This document shows, in pieces, positions 24,501 to 34,800 of a stretch of 64,000 bases of DNA. The position numbers were made by a program, and so were the translations under genes. The stretch is taken from positions 260,990 to 324,989 of the forward strand of contig JACTAT010000289.1 of NCBI GenBank assembly GCA_014526335.1, written 5' to 3'. Every line of letters begins with the position of its first letter. Within the stretch, counting starts at the first letter, position 1. The stretch comes from Chrysaora quinquecirrha (taxonomy: Eukaryota; Cnidaria; Scyphozoa; Semaeostomeae; Pelagiidae). The notes under the pieces are model-generated. The model ran no database searches, was not told where the DNA came from, and saw only the letters and a list, made by a program, of their open reading frames with translations.

Positions 24501-25337
24501 TCAAAAAATAATTCTGACGTTTCAGTTCTCCTTTAAGGTTTTGAAAACACCTTTTAAAATCCTGTCAGACAACCCTCTATATTGTTATTGGCTTTTTTAC
24601 CTTTTTAGGGAAATTTTCTTGAAGCTATAAGAAGCTTAAGCTATTTATCAAAACTTTTTCCCCAATAAGGAGAAATTTTCCTTGATCGGGAGAAATGTTG
24701 GCTATATTCCTAGCTGCATGCATAAGTCAGCTCTGGATTAGACCAAGACACACAGCAGCACATACTTTCACAAGGCACAATGCTGCACAGTGCCACAGAG
24801 GTACCTGAGTGATCAGAAATCGCTGGTGTTTGTGTTTTCCAAACTGTTGATCAATCAATCAAGAGATTTTCCCTCTCCCCCAACGGATTAACTTTTATTT
24901 TATCGATTCAGGCACTTGCATATTGAGGCAAGACTGTGATTGTATGTGTGAAAACCGGACAAACATACTTACACACTTTTTTTTTATAAGGAACCTTGGG
25001 GTGACTTGTATGAACACGTGTGGTGTGGCAACACAACTTGAAAGAAGTCCGACTTGACCATGCTACGGCAGGGCGAGTCGGTAGTGGGGCGAGTCGACCT
25101 GCTATATACTTTGTTATATACTTTTTGTTGGGGAGGGAGGAGAGTCATGATTTTTAATAGGGCCATTCATTTACCTTCTGGTTGCAAGAACAACCTTCCA
25201 ACCTCGCCAAATTGTGACATAAGATTCCTCAGCTTCCCTGGTTTCATGAATGGAGGGACTTTACTGATATAGATAATTCCTTCGGTGGTTTTTTCAGGTA
25301 AAACCCTGACCGCTCTCTGATTGTCACTTTCCGCCAT
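21582..25337 (-). CDS. ABT1: Activator of basal transcription 1 / ESF2-like RNA-binding protein
   Basis: Nucleolar RRM protein needed for small-subunit rRNA processing (yeast Esf2 role). Exons on the minus strand: 25337-25175 starts ATG and encodes [18 protein letters not shown] then [18 protein letters not shown] and [12 protein letters not shown] (first half of the RRM); 23583-23494 encodes [16 protein letters not shown] and [10 protein letters not shown]; 22788-22613 encodes [20 protein letters not shown] followed by a Lys/Glu-rich coiled segment; 21866-21582 encodes a basic tail with [12 protein letters not shown] and a stop after DFSY. Phases agree. The RRM second half, usually an EGWVEF-type stretch, should lie between the first two exons; I could not find it, and skipping it would keep the frame. 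The last 39 residues are AT-rich and may be mis-spliced. A divergent ARFGAP gene begins 645 bp upstream. Confidence 0.82.
22921..22990. mobile_element. Tip of CAGAGTATAAAC-family MITE
   Basis: TCTGACACTCCTAGAGTATG and AACGTCAGAAACAGA match the ends at 14670-15008. Only one end is present. Confidence 0.5.
23010..23400. mobile_element. Foldback element with TTTATGAGCGTT arms
   Basis: ATTTTATGAGCGTTCAAAG at about 23140 faces TTTGAACGCTCATAAAAT at about 23245. Outer segments are also inverted (CATTGTCCTAGCATTTGTAA against CAAGTGCTAAGATAGTAAAA). A diverged second copy is at 27240-27600. Confidence 0.75.
23690..23825. mobile_element. Half copy of GACATGTC-word element
   Basis: GTGGCTAAACTGGAAGACAT, GGGGACATGTCACATGC and CAAGTTTAGCCAGGCC match the right half of the elements at 35849 and 61031. 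Confidence 0.6.
23988..24532. mobile_element. TTAA-flanked inverted-repeat element
   Basis: Termini AGGAGAACTGAAACGTCA and TGACGTTTCAGTTCTCCT are perfect inverted repeats of 18 bp, and similarity extends inward (AATTATTTTTTGAT against ATCAAAAAATAATT). Both ends are flanked by TTAA, the target-site size used by piggyBac and Kolobok transposases. About 545 bp with no transposase, so non-autonomous. It lies in the ABT1 intron where one exon is missing. Confidence 0.9.
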
Positions 25338-25981
25338 TTTCTCATCCCTTCAACAAGTTTATGTGCAAAGATTTTATTGAATTGGATTATAGAGCTGAAA
25401 TGTAAACGAGACAAAAATGTCAAAATGTCAAAATGTCAAAATGACAAAAATGTCAAAATCATCATTTCAACTGAGAAAACTGTCTTCTCTGCTGCCCCGC
25501 CCGCCCTACCCCTTCCCCTTCAGGGGTTGAAAATTCTTTCGGTGCCCTTTCACAACTTGAATCTCCTATGGAGCAAAAGTTTTGCATGTTTGGGAAGTTG
25601 TCTGGATCCGCCAAGGAGGTAAAGGGAAAGCTTTTCTAAAAAAAGGCAAAAGGGGGGTGGGCTTGGGGGCTTGGGGCGCTTTCCAAAATAAAGTAAAATG
25701 TGTGCCCCAGTTTTTATTTTAATAAAGTAAGTTTCAGCTTCAGGGTGCAGAAAGTTTAGCCAAAGTTAAAAAATCATTTTTAACGGCTGATTTTTTGGAA
25801 TTTACGCCAAAAGTTGACAAAGTTATCCGAAACGATGGATTTCTTTTATCCCCCCCTCCGAAAATTCTGAAATTTCTATTTCCGCCCACACTCGCCCACA
25901 CGGGAAGTTGCGCCGAACGCCGAGTTTTTTTCTCTCGGTCTCGCTGACGTGTTTTTGTTCATATGCATGTAGGAAGTCAAG
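25338..25981. promoter_or_regulatory. Shared divergent promoter region of ABT1 and ARFGAP
   Basis: The start codons of ABT1 (minus) and ARFGAP (plus) are 645 bp apart and point away from each other, so transcription of both must begin here. The stretch is more GC-rich than its surroundings near 25480-25530 and 25850-25960, as in housekeeping bidirectional promoters. It also holds tandem TGTCAAAA units at about 25416-25460. I see no convincing TATA box. This is inference from position. Confidence 0.5.
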
Positions 25982-26286
25982 ATGGCGGACGAAAAAGTCC
26001 CAGCGAAGGATCTAAAGCTTGCTTTCAAGCGGCTGAAATCGTCCGCCGCCGCGAATAAGGTATAAATAAACAAAGCAGAAACATTTATAACTTTATTATC
26101 TTCAAAAATTTGTCATGGTTGATTGTATTGAGTGCTTTTATTGAATTTCTTAAATGTTTTTTTCTAGATGTGTTTTGACTGTCAAGCTTCCAATCCGACG
26201 TGGGCCTCAGTAACATATGGAATATTTTTATGCATAGACTGCTCTGCTGTACATCGATCACTTGGTGTTCATTTGACATTTATAAG
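25982..26286 (+). CDS. ARFGAP2/3: ARF GTPase-activating protein 2/3, first two exons only
   Basis: ARFGAP2 and ARFGAP3 stimulate GTP hydrolysis on ARF1 during COPI coat cycling at the Golgi. Exon 1 (25982-26059) starts in the context AAGATGGCG and encodes [20 protein letters not shown]. Exon 2 (26168-26286) encodes the GAP zinc finger CFDC-x16-CIDC, then [15 protein letters not shown], which includes the catalytic arginine of HRSLG. Both introns have canonical borders and phases. The sequence [20 protein letters not shown] is typical of the ARFGAP2/3 branch. The next expected exon (STELDSW-like) is not found anywhere downstream to the assembly gap, and all other recognised genes after this point are on the minus strand. 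The gene is therefore broken, very widely spaced or misassembled. Confidence 0.88.
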
Positions 26287-26429
26287 GTACAGTAAAGAGC
26301 AGCGAAACACAAGGGAATAATTGCCAAGTGAATTGTTTATCAAAGATATTTAGGTTTGCCTAATAATGGCCTAAAGTAAAGTAAAGGGCCATCATCATGG
26401 CTACCTGCTAAAGCCAGGTACCCATCCCA

Positions 26430-27110
26430 TGTAATGTCTGTGCATTACGGTGGGGGATGTGCAGTACGGTGGCGGATATTCAGTATGGGGGGGGGGAGAT
26501 ACCATGATTGCCATGGTGGATATTCAGTACGGTGGGGATACCATGATTGCCGTGGTGGATATTCAGTATTGGGGGTTACCATGATTGCTGGGGAGGCATC
26601 TCAGAGTATGGTTGCAGATGTTCAGTATAGTGGGGGATACCATGATTGCCATTGCAGATATTCAGTACGGTTGGGGATACCATGATGACTGTGGGGGGGT
26701 ATTATGATTGCTGTGGGAGGCATCTCGGAGTACGGTGGCAGAGTACGGTGGGGGATACCTTGATTGCTGTGGTGAATGTTCAGTATGGTGGGGGGATACC
26801 ATGATGACTGTGGGGGGATACCAAGATTGCATTGGGGAGGCATCATGATTGCTGTGGCGGATATTCAGTACGGTGGGGTGATACCATGATTGCCATTGCA
26901 GATATTCAGTACAGCGGATGTTCAGTACGGTTGGGTGATGCCATGATTGCTGTGGCAGATATTTAGTATGGTGGGGATACCATGATGCCTGTGGGGGATA
27001 CCAAGATTGCCATGGGGAGGCATCATGATTGTCGTGGCAGATATTCAGTACGGTGGGGGATATCTCTGAGTATGGTGCCGGATGTTCAGTGCAGACTGGT
27101 ATGCTGATGA
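26430..27110. repeat. ~40-bp degenerate minisatellite
   Basis: GATATTCAGTACGGTGGGG and GATACCATGATTGCCATGG alternate through some 650 bp in varied arrangements. The vocabulary (CAGTACGGTGG, ATACCATGA) is shared with the array at 7600-8560. It lies directly after the last ARFGAP exon found. Reading frames on either strand are repeats, not genes. Confidence 0.9.
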
Positions 27111-27239
27111 GGTCGATTCTATAGGCATTTTTTGTCTCTTTAATCACCTTACACCGTTACCCACCAAAGAAGTGCTCATCCAACACAGTACACAAAAAGT
27201 ACCAACAGTACACCACAGTAGTGTGTATTCACCATTGCG

Positions 27240-27600
27240 TATAGACCATTTTGGCAAGTAAATTTTTCAAACTTTGAGATAGAGAGTTTTTGGGGCAAAA
27301 TTTGTACTAAGCACCCAAAACCATCTCAGCACTTGTATTCAGCGATTTTATGAGCGTTTAAAGTTTATGATTTTATAAGGGGTTCAACCAAGTGGGGTAT
27401 GAAGTTTGACCAACCTAGCTTAATGTGGTCAAAGACTTTAGGGAATCAGGAGCTTTGAATGCTCATAAAATTAAGAACACAAGCGTTAGGACAGTAACTT
27501 TGTACTAAGACAAGTTTTGGATGCTGTTTACCATTTTCCCATTGAAAACTTGATATCTTTTGATTTCGAAAAGTTTCAATGCAGTCCCCTGTTTAGCAAA
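27240..27600. mobile_element. Second copy of the TTTATGAGCGTT foldback element
   Basis: GATTTTATGAGCGTTTAAAG faces TTTGAATGCTCATAAAATT. ATAGACCATTTTGGCAAG matches the start of the 23010 copy (ATAGACCTTTTCGACGAAG). Confidence 0.75.
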
Positions 27601-27818
27601 ATGATCAATAGATTCATTGGCATGGTAAGATTACTAGGGTATGTGTGCTTGAATATAAATATAAGATTCGTAGATAGCTGCCAGCAATAACTGGTCTTCT
27701 CGCATTTTGAATGGCAACATGCCAAGGATTTTGGCCCCTTAAAACGAGAAAGTATTGCACTTGTCAGCAGTTACTGTCATACTTTGTCTTCTATGCTCCA
27801 GAATGAATAGGTCCTTTT

Positions 27819-29087
27819 TATGTTCGAAGAATTCGAACATATTGGTGTGGAGTGGATGTCACTAACTAAGGGCCTGTTTATATGGGGAAAAGCATCCCAC
27901 CTTCCAGCCCTTCAGCTGAGCAGTGAGACGAAATTCTCATGTGTTTACATGTGGAATTCCATCCCACCTTCCAGCCACTTGTCTCATATTTCCGCTTTTG
28001 TTTAATTTTCTCAGACAATAGGATTATGTCTGGCGCTTGCGCATAATGAGCAATTTCATCCCACCGTCCAGCTTTCATCCCACCTTCCAGCGTTTATATG
28101 AGAAAATTTCATCCCACCCAGGTGAGATCCCACCTCTCAACGAGTGAGATCTCACCTGACCGGGATGAAACGTTTTCCATATAAACAGAAGATGAAAATC
28201 ACAAAGGTTTGTATTGGAAGGTGAGATCTCACCTCTCAGCTACAGGGCTGGAAGGTGGGATGATTTTCCCCATATAAACAGGCCCTAACTAACTAACCAA
28301 CGCTTGAACAATGGAAAGCGTGTAACAATAGGGCCATTGTCAAGAATGACATTAGGGCCATTGTCTCGGCCATTTATGCGCAATTTGCGGTTAGTTCTTC
28401 ACAATCAAGGCCAGCAAGCCCCTTTGTCAATTTAAGGTCATGTGACAATTTTTCTCCTCGCACAAGCTTGATTGCATATGACTCATGTTGTTTTCCATAT
28501 GAAACTGGCAAATTGCCACCTTGGTTTGGTAAATGACATTTCACGCATTCTCAACATTGATCAAAGAGTCTTGGCAAAGAGCGGCAATTTCAAAACAGCT
28601 TTCAAAACAAATCGTCATTATTACATCCTCACCATGAAAATTGTCACAATACTAATAATAATAATAATAATAATCACCATCGTCATCATCATCATCATCA
28701 TGATCATGACCATCACCTGCGGCTGCGGCAAGATCTAAAGGATAAGCACCACCACCACAATCACCCCTACAACCATCACCAAACCACCCCTATCACCACC
28801 ACCACAACTACCCCTACAACCATCATCACGACCACCCTTATCACCACCACCCCCCCTATAACCGCCACCACAACCACCCCTACAACTATCACCACGATCA
28901 CCCTTATCACAACCACCACAAGCACCCTTACCAACAGCATCACAATCATCGTGGTCATCAACATCATCATCATAACCACCACCATTATCGCCATAATCGT
29001 TATCGTCACCGTTGTGCATAGCGACAAACATCTTTCATCATTTGACCGAATTAGCTATATTGAACCAGAGTCGTTCTTGAACATGCC
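27819..29087. repeat. Dispersed repeat copy B, interrupted and cut by gap
   Basis: It repeats the order of copy A (2481-3745): TTCGAAGAATTCGAAC, CTAA units, GGAAAGCGTGTAACAATAG, TTTATGCGCAATTTGCGG, AAT run, CACC tract, ACATCTTTCATCATTTGACC. It differs in carrying a 416-bp MITE within the CTAA units and in ending at the assembly gap. Similarity is high, so it is a fairly recent duplication. Confidence 0.88.
27870..28285. mobile_element. GGGCCTGTTTATATGG MITE with TAA target duplication
   Basis: Termini GGGCCTGTTTATATGGGG and CCCCATATAAACAGGCCC are perfect inverted repeats. TAA flanks both sides (27867-27869, 28286-28288), the 3-bp target typical of PIF/Harbinger. Internal words CATCCCACCTTCCAGC and GGTGAGATCTCACC recur on both strands. 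The uninterrupted site is preserved in copy A at about 2520-2582, which proves insertion. Confidence 0.92.
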
Positions 29088-29587
29088 NNNNNNNNNNNNN
29101 NNNNNNNNNNNNNNNNNNNNNNNNNNNNNNNNNNNNNNNNNNNNNNNNNNNNNNNNNNNNNNNNNNNNNNNNNNNNNNNNNNNNNNNNNNNNNNNNNNNN
29201 NNNNNNNNNNNNNNNNNNNNNNNNNNNNNNNNNNNNNNNNNNNNNNNNNNNNNNNNNNNNNNNNNNNNNNNNNNNNNNNNNNNNNNNNNNNNNNNNNNNN
29301 NNNNNNNNNNNNNNNNNNNNNNNNNNNNNNNNNNNNNNNNNNNNNNNNNNNNNNNNNNNNNNNNNNNNNNNNNNNNNNNNNNNNNNNNNNNNNNNNNNNN
29401 NNNNNNNNNNNNNNNNNNNNNNNNNNNNNNNNNNNNNNNNNNNNNNNNNNNNNNNNNNNNNNNNNNNNNNNNNNNNNNNNNNNNNNNNNNNNNNNNNNNN
29501 NNNNNNNNNNNNNNNNNNNNNNNNNNNNNNNNNNNNNNNNNNNNNNNNNNNNNNNNNNNNNNNNNNNNNNNNNNNNNNNNNNNNNNN
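29088..29587. other. Assembly gap, 500 N
   Basis: Exactly 500 unknown bases, which suggests a nominal rather than measured length. A dispersed repeat abuts it on the left and a coding exon on the right. Confidence 0.99.
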
Positions 29588-30329
29588 TCCTCAAATCGCA
29601 GTTGTATTTCGCATAACTACACGATGACTGCCTCGGCCTATGCCTTGTGATTGCATACATAATACGATTGTTTCTGAGTATGTCAGGTTCAAGTTTCTCC
29701 CATCCTTCTCCAAACAGATTGTCTTGATGTGCTATCGCTACTGTTCTGTTCGTAAGACATTTCCCAGCATATTCCAATTGTTTTTTCATGTTTACTTGAT
29801 CTTCAGGCACGTGAACGACAAGTTTTTCGCTGTTATTCAATGGCAAACGCCTCAAATATTCCATCGCCTCATGTTCTTTAACTAAAACATGAACTTCGTC
29901 TATATAAGGATGCTTTAGATTACTCTGCAGCACATTGATAATCTCCATAATTCTGGCCTCTAAAGTCGTGTCATTGATTGTAAAACCACCTAGATTGCCT
30001 CTGTAGTTCTTATGCTTCAGATAAATGAAATTCGTTACGACAATGAGATTTTGAGAGGCATTGAGTTTTTTATTTTCTTTGCTGCAGTTATGAGGATAAC
30101 TTATCCTTAAATCATTGTACGCATTCGAAGCTAAATTTAACTTTTCCAAGTCATCCATTTTGAAGTCGCTTCTTCCGAGGTCTTTTCCAAGCATTTTAGG
30201 TTCAGGTCTTGAATGGTAGTGACCAACTGCATGAAAATACCACATTAGAACAGAAAGTTGCAAGACGACAGCCAAAATGAGAGCATCCAGTTTTTTGGTG
30301 TTCCTCAAATTGCAAAGCCACATTCTCAT
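29588..30329 (-). CDS. Type II membrane protein resembling a glycosyltransferase, 3' end in gap
   Basis: Single open exon starting at ATG 30329. Order: short basic N-terminus; one membrane anchor at about residues 15-35 (ALILAVVLQLSVLMWYFHAV); a stem with Asn-linked sites; then a globular region with IDEVHVLVKEHEAMEYL, RTVAIAHQDNLFGEGWEKL and IMYAITRHRPR. The pattern of a predicted strand, an acceptor-facing loop and a [S/A]xQD motif followed by a tyrosine/arginine strand resembles GT-A nucleotide-sugar transferases of invertebrates and implies a Golgi-lumen role. This is a resemblance only and no family name is secure. A DxD motif is not visible, although the QD of AHQDN might stand for it. 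The frame enters the gap; the residues beyond it belong to a repeat, not to this gene. Confidence 0.65.
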
Positions 30330-31194
30330 TTTGAGCTAACAGTTACAAATTGTTCACAGCTTGACTTTTGAAGTTCGAAAGTTATAACCAACAAACAGAA
30401 ATGCGAAAAAGCAACTGCAATATTGAAGGGTGATGAGCTTTTAAGAAGGTAAAAAGGCAGACAATAAGGCATACCTTAAAAAAGGTCCTAAGACGCAAGA
30501 CCCCTTTAACCAGTCGTTCACCTTCTAAGAACAATAGCCGGTCACAGCTGGCTATCAGTCTGTCCGAATGGAGAATTGTATTGTTGATTGAATCTTTCGT
30601 ATTGGTAAGCAACTGATCTTGCAATTCAGCATTAATATTAATGAATGAAATTCGCAGAAGGGTACAAAAACTACCAGTAGCAACGAAAGAATTTTCCCTG
30701 GCAAGTTTCCTTTGGGTTTCTTAGCCAAACAGGACTCTAATGTACCGTAAAACTCTGTTAAGACCCGTCTCTCTCTTAAGGCCTCCTCTGGCCTCCGGCA
30801 ACCAAAGATTTGTAATAGCCCTTCTTGTCTATTAAGTCCTCTTATTTGGGGAACTGAACAGTTCAGTTGTGATTGTGAGGGTACGAAAGTGAATGCAAAC
30901 TTTTGTGATGATGTGTTCGATATCTCAAAAGTGTGTCTTCTAGCTACTAATAATAACTACTACACGCATTTTATTTATAAGGAAGATCGGCTAAGGCTCA
31001 GTGAAAATTCCTTAATTGACAGCCAAATATGAGTACTGTATTTCCTTCAATAAACGCCGCCCTCAGATAAATGCCGCCCTCTATTAAACGCCGCATTCTG
31101 GAAAGCGGTAGAAGAAGAAGAAACCGTCTTCCAACTCAAACCACCAGCTTAAAACTATTACTCATTTAAGGGTCTCCGAAATAACGACCGAAAT
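30330..31194. other. Intergenic, no gene recognised
   Basis: A frame at 30382-30624 (minus) has no recognisable domain. TTAAGACCCGTCTCTCTCTT near 30760 and ACACGCATTTTATTTATAAG near 30963 look like tips of MITEs; the latter matches the TA-flanked family of 43-60 kb. Confidence 0.45.
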
Positions 31195-31425
31195 TGAAAA
31201 TGTTGTGCCAACATGTTGCCGAGACATAGCAAAACTGTACCGACACATCAAAATTGTTCAAATAGACGAAAATGTTGGCCAGCATTTTTAAATAGGTTTA
31301 AAAATTTTGGCCAACATTTTTTCGTCAGCAAAATGTTGTTTATTAGGCCAACATCTATAGGAAACCGTGCCAACATGTTGGCCAACAATTGTTGGTGGCG
31401 ATGTTGGCCAACATGTATGTAGGGT
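31195..31425. mobile_element. CCAACATGTTGG-word element
   Basis: GCCAACATGTTG, GGCCAACATT, CCAACATGTTGGCCAACA and CCAACATGTATG occur repeatedly on both strands in about 230 bp. CCAACATGTTGG is itself palindromic. Related fragment at 4105-4190. Confidence 0.65.
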
Positions 31426-31649
31426 CTGCGCCTGGCTTTAGCAATTCCTTATCTGTTTTCTTTGTTTTCTTTAATATAAACATTCGTTTTTTAGCCCCTA
31501 TCATAGCATTGCAAAATTTGTGCTCGATTTCGTTATTTTGGTGAATATCTAGAAGTGGTTTTAAATTATGATCAATAAATAGAGACCCGAAAAACCCCTC
31601 CGCCCCACCTCTTTTATTGAATATCCTTCAGGGGTTCTTAAATAATAAC

Positions 31650-31812
31650 GACTTTATACTGCCCTCACACTGCATGATTAAAACCAGCTTTATTTAAACT
31701 AGTTTAAATTTCCACCAATCAAATCAATTCGAATCCCTTTATTGACCAATCAGAATGCAGCATTGGTTAAACTGGTTCAAACAAAGCTGGTTTAATCGTG
31801 CAGTGTGAAAGC
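31650..31812. mobile_element. Short MITE with TACTGC termini
   Basis: Left ATACTGCCCTCACACTGCA and right TGCAGTGTGAAAGCAGTAT are imperfect inverted repeats. Inside, AAACCAGCTTTATTTAAAC faces GTTCAAACAAAGCTGGTTT. About 160 bp, ending 68 bp before the last recognised exon of the LamG-FN3 gene. Confidence 0.88.
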
Positions 31813-31880
31813 AGTATTAATCATGATCATGATCATCATGATCAGGATCATAAGCAAGATAAAGTTCAAAAGCAATATAC

Positions 31881-34800
31881 CTTGTGTACGAAAAACAACG
31901 GCGACACTTTCATTGAGAAATCCCATTTGTTCTGCACCAACTTCAACTTGAACAATATATTCAGAATCTTCGAGTAATCCATTGATTTCGTAAGTTGATC
32001 TTGTGGTTAAGAACATTTTATTATTTTGCTGCGATTTGATGATTATTTTGTATTGTACAGCAGGATCACTATAGTTAACTGGTGGTAGCCAATGCAGAAT
32101 AACAGAATTCCATGAGATATTCCTTGCTGTTAACATCCTAATTGGACTAGTTGCCAGTTTAACTGTAAATATAAATACAGTGATAAATTGAAAAGATAAT
32201 AAATATTGATTTTTGAAGATACAGTGAAGCAAAAACATTCTCCGTCTTGGGGGATTCATGAGATCCTGTATACCCTTTTTCGTCCAGCAATATCCCTTGT
32301 CCCTTTGACATTTTCTGGAAATACACGTTTTAAGGACTTTTTAAGGAACCTACGTGTGGGGGACCCGAAAATTTAAAGAACTTAGACTACTAAAGAGAAA
32401 ATCACTAAGGAACTTTTGATTGCTAATTATTTTTATCCCCTCAAACAATCAAGAAATTGAAAGCCGGTTCCTTTCATTTGCAGTCGAAAATCACATAAAT
32501 TGTACGTTACGCGTGTATCAAATGTTTCCTTGAGTAGTCTAGAGCTTTGCTTACATGCAAGTGTCTCTGTATAGGAGTCACAAAACTGTATGTGCAGTTC
32601 AAATTAAGAAACTATTAAGAAACTTTTTGAACAACAAACGTGAAAAAACAATACGAAACGGTATATCCAAAAATGTTTCGGCTATTCTGCAATTTTGAAA
32701 CTTTCTCCTGCGAAACGACAATCCAGTTTTAATTGGTATCCTTTCAAGTGCTAAAAGTCATCTAACGTATGTATCCAAAAGTGAATTTGGCTTATGGCAG
32801 CAATAATGATAATACAGTAAAGGAAAGAACATAGAGAACAGGTTTTTTCCACCTAAGGGGCAATTCACTCATTAGCCTGCATTTCAAAAGACGTAGACCT
32901 TGAACCTTAGGCTCTAGCCAATTAATGTTTGTCAAAACATTTGTACTAGAATATAATTTATATGCAAAACACTGTTTATCAAACATTTGAAATATGTTCA
33001 TCAAGCAATGTTTGAAAATTTGGCTACGTCACAAAGTATTGCCTAACAAGTGAAAATAAGAAAAAATTGCTAAGGGATGGTCTTGAAAATTTTCAGAAAC
33101 ATTTTTGCTTGGCCAAGCAAAAATTTTTGACGAGAAATGTTATGCGATGTAGCCAAACAGCATTATTTGCTAAACTATGAAACATTTTTAGTCAAACATT
33201 TGAAATCTGTTCATCAAGCAATGTTTGAACGTTTGGCTACATCACAAAATATTTCTTGACAAGTATAAATAAGCAAAAGTGGTTGGGGATAAAAAGTTTT
33301 TTTGAAAAACATTGTCAGTTGACGCAAGTAAAATTGTTTAACGAGAAATGTTTTGCTAACATTTTTACTATACATACCAAACAATTCAAAGATTGTTGGT
33401 CAAACATAGCTGCACAAACTTTGATTTAAATTTGTGAATTCCTTGATTTGAAATTTACTTGTCAAGTAAAATGTTTCACTGTTTGGCCACATCGCAATAA
33501 ATTACTCGTCAAATTTTTTTGCTTGCCTCAAGCAGAAATGTTCTTGAACTTTTTTAAAAATATCTCCAGCCCAGCAATGTTTTGTGACGCGGCCAAAAAA
33601 TCAAACATTGCTTCACATGTTTGACAAACAATGTTTGATCGTTTGGCCAGATTCATCCATATAGGATTTCTCCTGAGAGATTCTACACATCAAACAGAAA
33701 AGAAAAAAGGACAAGCAAATGCTGAACTTACTGATTCTCTTAGTTTTTATTGACTTTGGTTTTAATTTGTTGATTCCTTGACTTGAATATAGAAAGACGG
33801 TGAACTCATATAGTGTGTTGTCTTTCAAGTTCTGCACGGTGTAATTTAAGAATGTCTTTGAAACAAATAGTCGATAAACTGCTGGCACACCAGCTGTTGA
33901 GTACGATACCTAATAAAAAGAAATGAAATTTGAATAAGATTTTTATCCAGTATGTATGAAAATTAACGATTATGTTTGAGCTCAGCAGCTTTCTACGCTA
34001 AACTGGAAAGTTCTTAACTGAACTACCATTGGCACCGTATTTTTGGATAAAAGGCCATGGCCAAACAATCAAACATTGTAGGTAAAACATTTGATATTTG
34101 CTTAATGAACAATTTGGTTGACCACGTTGCAAAACATTGTTTGACAAGCAGAGGTTGCTTAGCAATGTTTTTGAAAAAACATGAAAAACATTTTCTGTTT
34201 CCTGTAAGCAAAAGATGTTTGAAGAGCAATGTTTAGTAATGTGGCAAAACGATCAAACATTTTGTTGGACAAGCAAATTTCAGATATTTGACTGATTGAT
34301 CGTTTGACCAGGGCCTCAGAAATGCATGCCTGGGTTCAGTACCAATTCATAAGATATGAAAGGTTCGATACATGCACTGGTTTTCTTAAGCGTTTTTACA
34401 TCAGAGCAGAGACTGAACTGTTATTGTGATATTAAACCTGCTAGAATAATTGGTCAGGTCCGCAACACTCAAATAAAGGGTCAAATGATGTTGCAGTTGA
34501 AAGCACTAAGAGATCAAAAGACATTGCTGATTTGAAGGAAAAAATTGGACATTCGAAGTTCTTCCATATTTGCTAATTTCAGGTTTCCATTTTAAATTTT
34601 TCGTCACTGAATGATTAGTTTGATGAGGAAGCGATATATTCAGTGAATGAAAAAATAAGGCCCTGGGCAAATGACCTGAACATTTCACTGAACATTTGCT
34701 GAACTTTTTCAGCCTCTTTTTCACTAAATTATTTTGGCGCGAAATTCGAAGTTTTTAATGGAAAACACTGAAAAAGTTGCCGTATATCGGATAGCTGTTC

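Noticed and set aside
29055..29616. Frames running through the gap
   Set aside because: They are open only because unknown bases give no stops. The residues left of the gap belong to a dispersed repeat.
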